This document shows positions 1 to 8,604 of a stretch of 64,000 nt of DNA, piece after piece. This DNA is from Halomicrobium salinisoli (GTDB lineage Archaea; Halobacteriota; Halobacteria; Halobacteriales; Haloarculaceae): the NCBI RefSeq assembly GCF_020405185.1, contig NZ_CP084463.1, positions 248,001 through 312,000 of the forward strand, given 5' to 3'. The notes beneath the pieces are model-generated. The model was not told the DNA's origin and searched no databases. It saw nothing but the letters and a program-made list of their open reading frames with translations. The translations under genes were made by a program, and so were the position numbers. Every line of letters begins with the position of its first letter. Within the stretch, counting starts at the first letter, position 1.

Positions 1-689
1 ACGTACCCGTCGAGGTCGCTGGGATCGATCTGACCCGCCGCTTCGGCGGTCGTCTTGTCCCCCCAGCCGTCCGTAATCCGCACGGCCGCCCTGCTCGGCA
101 CGGGGCCGTCGACGGTGACCCGCACGAGCGCAGCCGGGTAGGTGACCGACTGGGCGCACATCTGGTCGCCGTCGCTGGCGTCCACGGCCCGCGCCGTGAA
201 CCGGACGCGCCCGTCCGACAGCTCGGCGTCAGAGACCTCGACCTCGCGGTAGCAGGCGTCCGGGCCGACGGACTGGACGAGGACGAGCAGCGCCCGCTCG
301 AAGTCCGTGTCGTCGACGAACGCGCGGACGCGGTCGCGGCGGTCCTCGGGGAGGGCCTCCGGGTCGAGGACCGCGTCGGCCCGCTCCGGGGAACTGATCA
401 GGGTCGCCCGGCCGACGAAGTCCTCGCTGTACTCCGGGGCGCGCACGGCCGGCCCGACCTGGATCGACTCGACGTCGACCAGTTCGGGTTCGGGCGTCGG
501 CGTCTCGTCGTCGGTCCCGGTGCTCGTTCCGTCGCCGGTCGCGGTGTCGTCGCCCGTCGCCGTGTCGTCGTCCGGGTCGCCGCTCGACCCGCCTCCGCCG
601 TCGCGCCCACCGCCACCGGTGCAGCCGGCCAGCGCCGTTCCGAACCCGGCGGCCAGCCCCAGGAGGCGGCGGCGATCGATCGGGGACAT
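1..689 (-). CDS. Secreted lipoprotein, C-terminus cut by window edge
   Basis: The reading frame starts at an ATG at 689 and stays open to base 1, so at least 229 residues are present and the C-terminus is missing. The N-terminus reads MSPIDRRRLLGLAAGFGTAL followed by AGC: a twin-arginine-like RRR, a hydrophobic stretch and a lipobox with Cys at about residue 23. A Gly/Asp/Thr-rich spacer (residues about 24-65) follows, which is typical of haloarchaeal lipoproteins anchored outside the membrane. The rest is a mixed acidic globular domain that I do not recognise. Two cysteines (in DACYR and QMCAQ) could pair. No function can be assigned. Confidence 0.8.
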   Translation of the reverse strand, partial: MSPIDRRRLLGLAAGFGTALAGCTGGGGRDGGGGSSGDPDDDTATGDDTATGDGTSTGTDDETPTPEPELVDVESIQVGPAVRAPEYSEDFVGRATLISSPERADAVLDPEALPEDRRDRVRAFVDDTDFERALLVLVQSVGPDACYREVEVSDAELSDGRVRFTARAVDASDGDQMCAQSVTYPAALVRVTVDGPVPSRAAVRITDGWGDKTTAEAAGQIDPSDLDGY

Positions 690-785
690 GGTCGACGGAT
701 CGCTGCCCGCGAATAAGGCCCTTGTGTAGGCTTCGAGAGCGTTCGAAGCGTCTACCGACCGGCCTCCAGGCCCCTCCGTCGGTCG

Positions 786-2222
786 TCACTCACAGGGCAC
801 GGCGTGGACGCCGCTGTCGTTCCTGACCACGGCGACGGTGCACTCGGAGGCGTCTATCGTCGACTCCCCGACGAAGCGCGGGCTCCCGTCGGCGCTCGCG
901 AGCTTTCGCCCCTCCAGGGGCACCTCGCCGTACACGAGCACCCGGACCACGTCCGGCCGGTCGAGGTACGTCGGCGGGATGTCGTCGAAGTGCCACTCGC
1001 CGACGAAGGCGACCTCCGACGCGTCGTCGACGTCGTGTTCGGCGAGTTCGGCGCCGCCCTCCCGGAACTCGTCGCCGTCGGCCCAGTCGATCTCGCTGTG
1101 TCGGTCCGCGCCCGCTCGACCGAGTTCGAAGGCGCCGCCGTAGAACAGCGCCGAGCAGAGGAGCGCGACGGCGACCAGTTCGGCGGCCGCGCCGGCCGAG
1201 ACGGCCGTGCGGGCCGCCAGCCGGTCGACGGCGAGCGCGAGCGCCAGCCCGCCGGACAGCGCCAGCGGCGCCAGCAGGGCCCAGAGGTAGTAGTCGTGGT
1301 ACCGCCACCCCCTCGGGAGAGCCACGAGGATGACGAGGCCGCTGACGAGCCACGAGAGCAGGAGCAGGCGGGGCTCGGTCGGATCCCGCACCGCCGCGGC
1401 CGCCAGCGCCGCCACCGCGACGAGGGCGAGCGGCACGGTCAGCGAGACGGCCCCCTCCAGGGGCGTCGCGAGCGTCAGTTCGTCGCGGAACAGCCAGCTC
1501 ACCCGGAACAGGAACTCGGGGTGGTTCCAGACGCTGTAGCTCTCGACGAGGCTGGCGCCGGCGGGCTGGAGCGACTGGACGGCCTCGACCGCACCGATCG
1601 ACAGGCCGGTCGCCGCGACGACGCCGCCGGCCCTGGCCAGCGCCCGCCGCCGCAGGTACAGCACCGTCACCGGGAGCGCGACGCTCGCCTCCCAGAGGTG
1701 GTTCCCGATACCGAGCGCCAGCGCGGTCAGGGCCAGCCCGTACCACAGCGCGCTCCCCTCGTCGCGCAGCGCGGCGTACACGGCGGCGACCGTCAGGAAG
1801 ATCCCCAGCGCCTCGGGGTACAACCGCGTCGCGAAGCGGGCGAACAGCGGGTGGAGCCAGAGGAGCGCCGCGGCGACGGTGCCCGTCCTCCAGCCGCTCA
1901 GCCGCCGACCGATTCCCCACACCAGCAGCGCCGATCCCACCGCTGCCAGCAGCGAGACGACCCGCCCGGCCTCGGTGACGCCCGCGGCGAACAGCGGCGC
2001 GCTCAGCCAGGCGTAGACGTGCACCCCGGCCCCGGTCTCCAGCGGCGTGAGGTAGGTGTAGGACGCCAGGCCGTCCTCGACCAGCGCGAAGGTCTGGTAG
2101 TAGCTGGCGATCTCGACGCCCGCGTGGTCCAGCTCCGGGAGCGGGATGGCGAGCACCGGCGCGAGCACGGCCGCCGGGGCGACCGCGACGAGCAGGCCCA
2201 GGCGGCGCCGGTCGGCGCACAT
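786..2222 (-). CDS. Multi-span membrane glycosyltransferase, PMT/GT39-like
   Basis: This 478-residue protein has about ten hydrophobic helices through the first 380 residues and a soluble C-terminal tail. The first outside loop carries acidic residues (PELDHAGVEIASYYQ) where PMT/ArnT-type enzymes keep their catalytic acidic motif, and it is followed by a loop with Leu-Glu-Thr and aromatic residues. From the family, it would transfer a sugar from a lipid-linked donor to protein or lipid on the outer face of the membrane; that role is inferred. I chose the ATG at 2222, which places MCADRRR just before the first helix. An upstream start at 2279 is possible but would add an unlikely polar extension. 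It is divergent from the zinc-finger gene that follows. Confidence 0.7.
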   Translation of the reverse strand: MCADRRRLGLLVAVAPAAVLAPVLAIPLPELDHAGVEIASYYQTFALVEDGLASYTYLTPLETGAGVHVYAWLSAPLFAAGVTEAGRVVSLLAAVGSALLVWGIGRRLSGWRTGTVAAALLWLHPLFARFATRLYPEALGIFLTVAAVYAALRDEGSALWYGLALTALALGIGNHLWEASVALPVTVLYLRRRALARAGGVVAATGLSIGAVEAVQSLQPAGASLVESYSVWNHPEFLFRVSWLFRDELTLATPLEGAVSLTVPLALVAVAALAAAAVRDPTEPRLLLLSWLVSGLVILVALPRGWRYHDYYLWALLAPLALSGGLALALAVDRLAARTAVSAGAAAELVAVALLCSALFYGGAFELGRAGADRHSEIDWADGDEFREGGAELAEHDVDDASEVAFVGEWHFDDIPPTYLDRPDVVRVLVYGEVPLEGRKLASADGSPRFVGESTIDASECTVAVVRNDSGVHAVPCE

Positions 2223-2324
2223 ACACCGCCGTACGCGAACGACCGAGTTAAGCGACGGACCGGCGCGTGCAACGCCCACGCCGAGGACGACGACTCTTTA
2301 CGTCGGCGCGGAGTAGTCCGAGAC

Positions 2325-2978
2325 ATGACTGACGCCACACCGGGCGAGCGCGTCGCGCTCCCGTGCCCGGCGTGTTCGCCGGACCTGGAGACGGTCCACG
2401 AGGTGCTGAGCCCGGGCAGCCACGTCACCGTGCGCTGCACGGAGTGCGACCACACGCACAAGGAACAGCTGCCGGAGGACGAGGAGGTACAGCGGCGAGT
2501 CGTCGTCTCCCAGGAGGGCGACTCCTTCACCGCCAGCGTCGACGTCCCCGAGGGCGAGCAACTCGCCGTCGGCGAGGAGTTCCTGCTCGACGCCGAGGAG
2601 GCGCTGATGACCGTCCGGATCACCAGCCTGGAGACCGAGGGCGAACGGGTCGAGGAGGCCCCCGTCGAGGACGTCGAGACCATCTGGTCCCGGGCGGTCG
2701 GCAACGTCGCCGTCGACGTCACCATGCACCCGAAGGACGGCCAGCACGACGAGACGGAGAGCTTCAAGATCCGGGTGCCCGGCGACTACGAGTTCACGGT
2801 CGGCGAGACCGACGAGTTCGGCGACAACGAGTTCACCGTCGAGGGCTTCATCGTCCGCGGCGACGCCCACGGCTACGACCGCGACCAGTACGAGATGGAC
2901 GGCGACTCGGCCGAGGCCAAGGACCTCAAGCGGCTCTACGCCCGGGACGAGCAGACCCGGGCCTGGTCCGCCTGGTGA
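2325..2978 (+). CDS. HVO_0476-type zinc-finger protein
   Basis: A 217-residue acidic protein. The N-terminus holds two CxxC-type pairs (CPAC near residue 14 and CTEC near residue 39) separated by about 22 residues, a zinc ribbon. The remainder is beta-rich and ends in a charged segment. It matches my memory of a haloarchaeal family of small zinc-finger proteins of unknown function (HVO_0476-like). The ATG at 2325 is supported by a TTTA box at 2297-2300, about 27 bases upstream, which fits a leaderless transcript. Its TGA overlaps the ATG of the downstream isoaspartyl methyltransferase, so the two are probably translated from one mRNA. Confidence 0.75.
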   Translation: MTDATPGERVALPCPACSPDLETVHEVLSPGSHVTVRCTECDHTHKEQLPEDEEVQRRVVVSQEGDSFTASVDVPEGEQLAVGEEFLLDAEEALMTVRITSLETEGERVEEAPVEDVETIWSRAVGNVAVDVTMHPKDGQHDETESFKIRVPGDYEFTVGETDEFGDNEFTVEGFIVRGDAHGYDRDQYEMDGDSAEAKDLKRLYARDEQTRAWSAW

Positions 2979-3598
2979 TGGACGACGCGGCTCGCCGCGA
3001 GGAGCTGGTCGAGCGCCTCGCCGAGCGGGTCGACGACGAGGATGTCCTGGCAGCGATGCGGGCGGTCCCACGCCACGAGTTCGTTCCGGAAAATCGTCGT
3101 AGCGACGCCTACGCCGACCGGCCCCTCCCCATCGGCGAGGGCCAGACGATCAGCGCGCCCCACATGGTCGCCATCGTGGCCGACCTGCTGGATCTCCGGG
3201 AGGGCGACGACGTGCTGGAAGTGGGCACCGGCTGTGGCTACCACGCCGCCGTCACGGCCGAACTGGTCGGGGCGGAGCACGTCTACACCGTCGAGTACCG
3301 AGACTCCCTCGCCGAAGAGGCACGCGAGCGACTAGCCGACCTGGGCTACGAGGGCGTCTCCGTCCGCGTCGGCGACGGCAAGGAGGGATGGGAAGAGCAC
3401 GCTCCCTTCGACCGCGCGTACATGACCGCCGCCGCGCCGGAGTTCCCCGGCCCCGTCGCCGAGCAGGTCCGCCCCGAGGGACTGCTGCTCGCACCCATCG
3501 GAACCGGTCGCCAGCGGCTCGTCCGGGCGCGCAAGCGCGCCGACGGCGAACTCGACCGCGAGTCCCACGGCGCGGTGCGGTTCGTCCGGCTGCAGTAG
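2978..3598 (+). CDS. pcm: Protein-L-isoaspartate O-methyltransferase
   Basis: A 206-residue SAM-dependent enzyme that methylates L-isoaspartyl residues in damaged proteins and so starts their repair. Family signatures are complete: the substrate-site motif QTISAPHMVA (residues 56-65), the SAM-binding loop EVGTGCGYHAAV (81-92), an acidic residue after strand 2 (TVEYRDS) and the MTAAAPEFP motif near residue 150. Length is normal for archaeal PIMT. Its ATG overlaps the TGA of the preceding zinc-finger gene (TGATG), so it is probably translationally coupled. A divergent second PIMT-like gene follows 131 bases downstream. Confidence 0.92.
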   Translation: MDDAARREELVERLAERVDDEDVLAAMRAVPRHEFVPENRRSDAYADRPLPIGEGQTISAPHMVAIVADLLDLREGDDVLEVGTGCGYHAAVTAELVGAEHVYTVEYRDSLAEEARERLADLGYEGVSVRVGDGKEGWEEHAPFDRAYMTAAAPEFPGPVAEQVRPEGLLLAPIGTGRQRLVRARKRADGELDRESHGAVRFVRLQ

Positions 3599-3729
3599 GC
3601 GGGCGTCGGACCGCCTTCCTTTCTGTGTGAGCTGTCACGTATGTATCCGTCCCGTCCCGGGGTTCGAACGACGAGCGGCGACCCGCAGCGGGACACGTGA
3701 TTCATATACTTCGCCGTCCAATCGCGAGT

Positions 3730-4467
3730 ATGGACCTCGCGGTACTGCGGGACGACCTGGTCGACAGCCTGGAACACGAGAGCAAGGGCATCGTCCAGTC
3801 GCCCCGGCTGTCGGACGCCATGCGGACCGTCCCGCGCGAGGCGTTCCTCGCCGACGGCCAGGAGGCCTACTCCGACCGGCCCTTCGAGCGCCTCGGAACG
3901 CGCGTGCTCTCGCCCAGTACGGTCGCCCGTCTCCTCGAGGCGCTGGACCCCGAGGAAGGCGACGACGTGCTCGTCGTCGGCGCCGGCGTCGGCTACACCG
4001 CCGCCGTCATCGCCGAACTCGTCGGCGAGGCCAACGTCCACGCCATCGACATCACCCGCAGACTCGTCATGGACGCCCGCTCGAACCTCGCTGCGGCCGG
4101 CTACGAGGGCGTCCTCGTCGACCGGCGCGACGGCGCCGACGGCCTCCCCGAGTACGCCCCCTACGACTGCATCCTGCTGGAGGCCGCGGCCATCGAACCG
4201 CCCGCCGCGCTGGTCGACCAGCTCGACGACGACGGCCGGCTGGTCATGCCGCTCGGGGCCGGCGAGCAGAGCCTCGCCGTCGTCGAACCCGACGGCGTCG
4301 CCGAGCGCCTCGGCGGCGTCGCCTTCCAGCCGATGCTCGTCGAGGGCGAGCAGGCCGACACCCCCGAGCGCAACCGCACCCAGCGCGAGGACCGCGAGCG
4401 CGCCCGCCGGGCTGCGCAGTCCCGCTCCGGGTGGGAACAGGAGTGGATCGACTGGGACAGCCGCTAA
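3730..4467 (+). CDS. Divergent PIMT-family methyltransferase paralogue
   Basis: A 245-residue protein with the PIMT fold: the SAM loop VVGAGVGYTAAV (82-93), strand-2 acidic residue in HAIDIT and conserved spacing with the preceding pcm gene. It lacks the substrate-site motif: QTISxPxMVA is replaced by RVLSPSTVARLLE (58-70), and the TAAAP motif is replaced by LEAAAIEPP. A charged Arg/Glu-rich tail of about 35 residues is extra. SAM binding seems intact, but isoaspartate repair is doubtful and the substrate may differ. The ATG at 3730 has an ATATA box at 3704-3708, consistent with its own leaderless promoter. Confidence 0.8.
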   Translation: MDLAVLRDDLVDSLEHESKGIVQSPRLSDAMRTVPREAFLADGQEAYSDRPFERLGTRVLSPSTVARLLEALDPEEGDDVLVVGAGVGYTAAVIAELVGEANVHAIDITRRLVMDARSNLAAAGYEGVLVDRRDGADGLPEYAPYDCILLEAAAIEPPAALVDQLDDDGRLVMPLGAGEQSLAVVEPDGVAERLGGVAFQPMLVEGEQADTPERNRTQREDRERARRAAQSRSGWEQEWIDWDSR

Positions 4468-4474
4468 GAGAGAC

Positions 4475-5656
4475 CTATATCGGGTCCAGCTCGTTCGCGT
4501 CGTCGGTCAGCAACTCCTCGATCTCGTCCTCCCGCGCGCTCGCCTGGCGTTCTATCTCTCCCTTGGCCGAGACGGCCTGGTCCTGCAGTGCGTCGACGCG
4601 GGGGACGTCGGTGACGTTCGAGAGCAACACGACGGCCGACAGCGCGTCGGCGTCCTCGCGGGGGTCGTCGCCGGCCAGCACCTCGACGCTGCCGGCCTCC
4701 TGTTCGATCCACTGGCGGGCGTGGCGCAGCCCCTTCTGGGAGAACTCGCTCGGCGGTCCGGAGACGACGATCAGCGCCCGCTCGGCCGAGGAGACCTCGG
4801 CGGGACAGGTGAGCCGCGACTGGACGGCCTGGCGGACCAGCCCGTGGACCTTCATCGCGAGGTCGGTGTCCTCGCCCCCGTGGTCGCCGTTCGCGCTGAA
4901 TCGGCCCAGCAGGCCCTGGTCCTTGCGCGTCTCCGGCTCGAGCTCCGTCTCGGCGTAGGCGATGGTGCTGAGCCCGCCCGTGGCCAGCGTGCGCCGGACG
5001 TCGCTGGAGTCCATGGCCGCCTCGGAGACCTGCGAGCCGTCCAGCTCGCCCGCCGCGAGCAGCGTCACGATGCGCCGGGCCAGCTCCCAGTTGGTCCGCT
5101 CGTAGCCCGCCTCGACGGAGTCGTTCGGGGCGTGCCAGGCGTCGTTGTCGAACAGCAGGAGGTTGTCCGTGGCGTCGGCGAAGGACTGGAGGGCGCGGGC
5201 GGCGTTCAGCGACGGGCGACCCCCTTCGGAGGAGCTGGGGAACACGCCGAGCCCGTACACCGGTTCGTCGTACATCTCGCCGATGCCCTCGGCGATCACC
5301 GAGGCGCCGCCGCTGCCGGTGCCGCCACCGAGGCCGGCGATCACGAGGAACGCGTCGGTGGTGTGGATCGGCACGTCGTCCAGCGTCCGCTCGATCTCGG
5401 TCCGGTCCCGGCGGGCGACCTCCGAGCCGAGCTCGGGGTCCGCGCCGACGCCGCGGCCCTTGACCTTTTCGTGGGTCTGGCCGATCAGGACCTGGCGGTC
5501 CTCCGGGATGCGCTCGAGGCGGGCCAGGTCGACGGACGCCGAGTTGACCGCGAGCACGGACGTCGTCAGCGACCGGCCCGTCTCAGCCTCGAACTCGACG
5601 AGCCGGTCGGCGATCTTGCCGCCGGCGTTGCCGACGCCGATGACGGTGATCTGCAT
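4475..5656 (-). CDS. cetZ: CetZ-family tubulin-like GTPase
   Basis: A 393-residue tubulin/FtsZ-superfamily protein. The N-terminus MQITVIGVGNAGGKI is the first nucleotide-binding loop, and the tubulin signature GGGTGSG is at 110-116. The extended loop VFPSSSEGGRPSLNA and the C-terminal acidic tail fit the archaeal CetZ group rather than FtsZ1/FtsZ2. CetZ proteins are known to control cell shape, motility and surface structures in haloarchaea; which paralogue this is cannot be decided here. It converges on the PIMT-like gene with only 7 bases between the stop codons. Confidence 0.85.
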   Translation of the reverse strand: MQITVIGVGNAGGKIADRLVEFEAETGRSLTTSVLAVNSASVDLARLERIPEDRQVLIGQTHEKVKGRGVGADPELGSEVARRDRTEIERTLDDVPIHTTDAFLVIAGLGGGTGSGGASVIAEGIGEMYDEPVYGLGVFPSSSEGGRPSLNAARALQSFADATDNLLLFDNDAWHAPNDSVEAGYERTNWELARRIVTLLAAGELDGSQVSEAAMDSSDVRRTLATGGLSTIAYAETELEPETRKDQGLLGRFSANGDHGGEDTDLAMKVHGLVRQAVQSRLTCPAEVSSAERALIVVSGPPSEFSQKGLRHARQWIEQEAGSVEVLAGDDPREDADALSAVVLLSNVTDVPRVDALQDQAVSAKGEIERQASAREDEIEELLTDDANELDPI

Positions 5657-5759
5657 ACGCCGACCGTACCGCGGCTGTCGATTAACTATGGACCCGTTTA
5701 CGGGCCGACGCGAGGCGATAGCCTCCCCTTACCGCCGCCGTCGCGGCCGCTACCCGGCA

Positions 5760-6203
5760 TTATTCACGGACCACCAGGATCGCCGTGTTCCCACGGCGGT
5801 CGGTGTAGCCGCCGTTCGCCGGCGGCTTGACGTCGACCGATAGCTCCCCGTCGCCCTGGTTCGGCCCCAGCGACGGATCCACCGTCACCGTGGCCGTCCC
5901 CTCGTCGTCGGTCTTCGCCGTCGCCACCCCGTCCATCGTCGCCGTGCTGCCCGAGACCACCACCGTCGCGTCGGCCACCGGCGAGCCGTCGGGTTCGACC
6001 ACGGTCAACTCGACGTCGGTCTCCTCCGGCCCGATTACCTCGGGCTCGGGGTCGACGTCGACCTCGGTGACGCTCATCGCGTCCAGTCCGGAGATGGTGT
6101 TCATCATGACGCTCAGGCTGGCCACGCCCACGACGAGCGCGATGACGAGCCTGATCGGCAGTCCCTCGATGGCGCGGTCGTCCTGCCACAGCTCCTCGAA
6201 CAT
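5760..6203 (-). CDS. Membrane-anchored Ig-like domain protein
   Basis: A 147-residue protein with a short acidic N-terminus, one hydrophobic helix (LPIRLVIALVVGVASLSVM, about residues 15-33), then an external domain with the pattern of a carboxypeptidase-regulatory/Ig-like fold (VVEPDGSPVADATVVVSG, then TDDEGTATVTV). The N-terminus resembles type IV pilin-like anchors loosely, so it could be a pilin-related surface protein, but I see no clear cleavage motif. It lies upstream of cetZ on the same strand with a 103-base gap. Function unknown. Confidence 0.65.
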   Translation of the reverse strand: MFEELWQDDRAIEGLPIRLVIALVVGVASLSVMMNTISGLDAMSVTEVDVDPEPEVIGPEETDVELTVVEPDGSPVADATVVVSGSTATMDGVATAKTDDEGTATVTVDPSLGPNQGDGELSVDVKPPANGGYTDRRGNTAILVVRE

Positions 6204-6371
6204 GGGCCCGTCTGGTCCCGTCCCCGCCCATAAACGTCCGGTCGAGTCCGGATCGACCGCCCCTATTCATCACTATCGTTACTAGAGTTTTATTATGGTG
6301 TAATATTACAACATACTTTGTGCCGCGTGAGTGATATCCGCTCGCACGGCGACAACGGAGCGACCAACAAC

Positions 6372-7673
6372 ATGGAACATCGACGTACACAGAGACGATC
6401 TGACGTCTCTCGGCGAGACGTATTGAGAGGTATCGGCGCACTCGGTGCGACGGCGGCCGGTGCCGGACTGGCGAGCGACGCCGCGGAGGCGGTCGGGTCG
6501 AGCGCGGTCTACCAGTACTACCACACGGACTGGACCGACGTCACGGACGACCTGGCCACCATCGCCGAGCAGGGGTACGACGCTATCCAGGTCCCGCCGG
6601 CCCAGTACAGCCGCCTGGACCGGAGCCACCAGGAGGGCGTCACCGATCCGCCGCTCGGCTACCAGCCCGTAGACCTCCGGAACTTCGACAGCGTGTTCGG
6701 GACGGAGGCGGAGTATCAGGCGATGGTGGAGGAGGCGCACGTCCAGGGGCTGGACGTCATCGCCGACGCGGTGGTCAATCACATGGCCGCCGCCGACGAC
6801 TTCCGCGGGGCCGACCCCGTCACCTTCGAGGAGCTGCCGTACTTCAGCGAGGCAGACTTCCACCCGAAGGACGACATCAACTACGACGACCCGGAGTCCG
6901 TCGAGAACGACTGGCTCACCGGCGAACTGAAGGACCTGAAGCAGGAGTCGTCGTACGTTCGCGACCAGCTCCGTCGGTACGTCGAGAAGTACGCCGGTCT
7001 GGGCGTGGACGGCATCCGGTGGGACGCCGTCAAGCACGTCCCGGAGTGGTTCTTCGCCGACTACGCGAACCAGTGGGCCGACGACAACGGTCTCTGGACG
7101 GTCGGCGAGTGTCTGCAGGGATCGGTCGACTACTGTCAGGGGTACGCCGACACGGGGATGTCCGTCACCGACTACCCGCTCTATTACACGCTGAAGGACG
7201 CCTGCGACCCGAACGGTGATTTGTCCCTGCTCGACGGCGCCGGCCTGGTCGATCAGTCGCCCTTCCGTGCGCTAACCTTCGTCTCGAACCACGACAGCGG
7301 CCCGCCGGCGCTGGAGAAACTGGCCTACGCGTACGTCCTCACCTACGAGGGGTACCCGCGGGTCTACGGCAACCGCATCGCGATCGACGACTCCGACATC
7401 CGGAACCTGCTGTGGATTCGGAACAACCTCGCGGGCGACGCCGCCTACACCCGCTACTCGGCCAGCGACCTGTACGTCTTCGAGCGGTACAACAACCTGC
7501 TCGTGGGGCTGAACCGGACCAGTGACACGCGCACGGCCACGGTCTACACGTCCTGGTCGAACACGACGCTCAACGATTACAGCGGCAACGCCGGCGACGT
7601 CACTACCGGCAGCGACGGCTACGTCGACGTCTCCGTGCCGCCGGAGGGGTGGGTCTGCTACGCGCCCTACTGA
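6372..7673 (+). CDS. Secreted GH13 alpha-amylase-like enzyme
   Basis: A 433-residue glycoside hydrolase 13 protein predicted to hydrolyse alpha-glucans outside the cell. The Tat signal SRRDVLRG (13-20) and the Ala-rich segment ending in AEA near residue 40 indicate export in folded form. All four GH13 regions are visible: DAVVNH (132-137), GIRWDAVKH with nucleophile Asp218, TVGEC with acid/base Glu246, and FVSNHD with Asp308. A small C-terminal beta domain follows. I chose ATG 6372 because it gives a clean Tat signal; an upstream TTG at 6318 is in frame. The sequence at 6285-6315 is strikingly AT-rich and probably holds the promoter, leaving a leader before the start. Confidence 0.88.
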   Translation: MEHRRTQRRSDVSRRDVLRGIGALGATAAGAGLASDAAEAVGSSAVYQYYHTDWTDVTDDLATIAEQGYDAIQVPPAQYSRLDRSHQEGVTDPPLGYQPVDLRNFDSVFGTEAEYQAMVEEAHVQGLDVIADAVVNHMAAADDFRGADPVTFEELPYFSEADFHPKDDINYDDPESVENDWLTGELKDLKQESSYVRDQLRRYVEKYAGLGVDGIRWDAVKHVPEWFFADYANQWADDNGLWTVGECLQGSVDYCQGYADTGMSVTDYPLYYTLKDACDPNGDLSLLDGAGLVDQSPFRALTFVSNHDSGPPALEKLAYAYVLTYEGYPRVYGNRIAIDDSDIRNLLWIRNNLAGDAAYTRYSASDLYVFERYNNLLVGLNRTSDTRTATVYTSWSNTTLNDYSGNAGDVTTGSDGYVDVSVPPEGWVCYAPY

Positions 7674-7840
7674 CCCGCTCGCGCGCTCCGGAGCGGACGT
7701 TGAGGGGCGAAGCCAGACCCACGCTATAGCCGGCGACCTGAAGTGGCCCGGGGTGCGGGAGTGATCCCGGGTCGAGAACTGCGACGACCGTCGGCCGCGG
7801 ACCGCAACCGACGAGTAGGGCGGCTCCCTCGCCGACACCG

Positions 7841-8218
7841 ATGGAACGGTCGTCGCTGCTCGACCGGCTCCGGGGGCTCGCGCTGGTCGGCCTCGGTGGC
7901 TTCGCCGGCGCGACGAGCCGGCACGCCGTCGCCGTCGCGGCCTCGGCGCCGGAACTCGGGACGCTGGCCGTCAACGTAGCCGGGAGCTTCGCGCTCGGCC
8001 TCCTTCTCGACGCCGCCCGCCGGACGGACGCCGTCTCGCAGCGGACGCGGCTCCTGGCCGGGACGGGCTTCCTCTCCTCCTTCACGACCTACAGCGCGTT
8101 CGCCGTCGAGACGGCCGCGCTCGCGCCGCGCTGGGCGGTCGCCAACGTCGTCGCGAACTACGCGATGGGTTTCCTGGCGGTCGTCCTGGCCGGCCTCGTC
8201 GGGAGGTGGACGGCGTGA
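7841..8218 (+). CDS. crcB: CrcB/Fluc fluoride channel subunit 1
   Basis: A 125-residue protein with four hydrophobic helices. Fluc signatures are present: GGFAGATSRH in the first helix region, VNVAGSF with the pore Asn, and GFLSSFTTYSAF in the third helix, where the family has its sodium-binding break and the phenylalanines that line the fluoride path. The channel lets fluoride leave the cell. Its TGA overlaps the GTG start of a second CrcB gene, so the pair is almost certainly made together and may form heterodimers. The 167-base region upstream (7674-7840) holds no gene that I can support. Confidence 0.88.
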   Translation: MERSSLLDRLRGLALVGLGGFAGATSRHAVAVAASAPELGTLAVNVAGSFALGLLLDAARRTDAVSQRTRLLAGTGFLSSFTTYSAFAVETAALAPRWAVANVVANYAMGFLAVVLAGLVGRWTA

Positions 8219-8574
8219 CGGACCTCCTGCTGGTCGGCCTGGGCGGCGTCGCCGGCGCGGTCGCGCGGCACCTGACGGCTACCGCCGTCGAGCGGGACCA
8301 GTGGGACACCCTGACCGTGAACGTCCTCGGGAGCTTCCTCCTGGGCGCGCTCGTGGCGGTCCCGGCCGACGAGTCGCTCCTGCTGGCCGCTGGCACCGGG
8401 TTCTGCGGGGCCTTCACCACGTTCTCCTCGTTCGCCGTCGACACCGTGCGGCTGGCCGAGACCGGACGGCCGCGGCGTGCTGCGCTCAACGCCGCCGGCA
8501 CGCTCGCCGCCGCGCTGATCGCCGTCGCCTTGGGCGGCGCAGTCGGCGTCGCGCTCGGCTCCGTCGCCCCGTGA
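8215..8574 (+). CDS. crcB: CrcB/Fluc fluoride channel subunit 2
   Basis: A 119-residue paralogue of the preceding gene with four helices and the motifs GGVAGAVARH, VNVLGSF and GFCGAFTTFSSF. The start is the GTG at 8215, which overlaps the upstream TGA in a GTGA arrangement; an alternative ATG at 8206 would lengthen the overlap without adding conserved sequence. Two different CrcB genes side by side usually mean that the dual-topology channel has become an obligate heterodimer with fixed, opposite orientations. That is family knowledge and is not shown by this sequence. Confidence 0.87.
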   Translation: MTDLLLVGLGGVAGAVARHLTATAVERDQWDTLTVNVLGSFLLGALVAVPADESLLLAAGTGFCGAFTTFSSFAVDTVRLAETGRPRRAALNAAGTLAAALIAVALGGAVGVALGSVAP

Positions 8575-8604
8575 TTGAAGCCCGGAGCGGCCCCATGTGC
8601 CCAC

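Noticed and set aside
804..2324. Long plus-strand frame running into the zinc-finger gene
   Set aside because: It is the antisense shadow of the membrane glycosyltransferase, with Arg/Gln-rich, low-complexity translation; the real gene starts at 2325.
4721..5830. 369-codon plus-strand frame opposite cetZ
   Set aside because: Antisense shadow caused by high GC and third-position bias; cetZ has clear motifs in the other strand.
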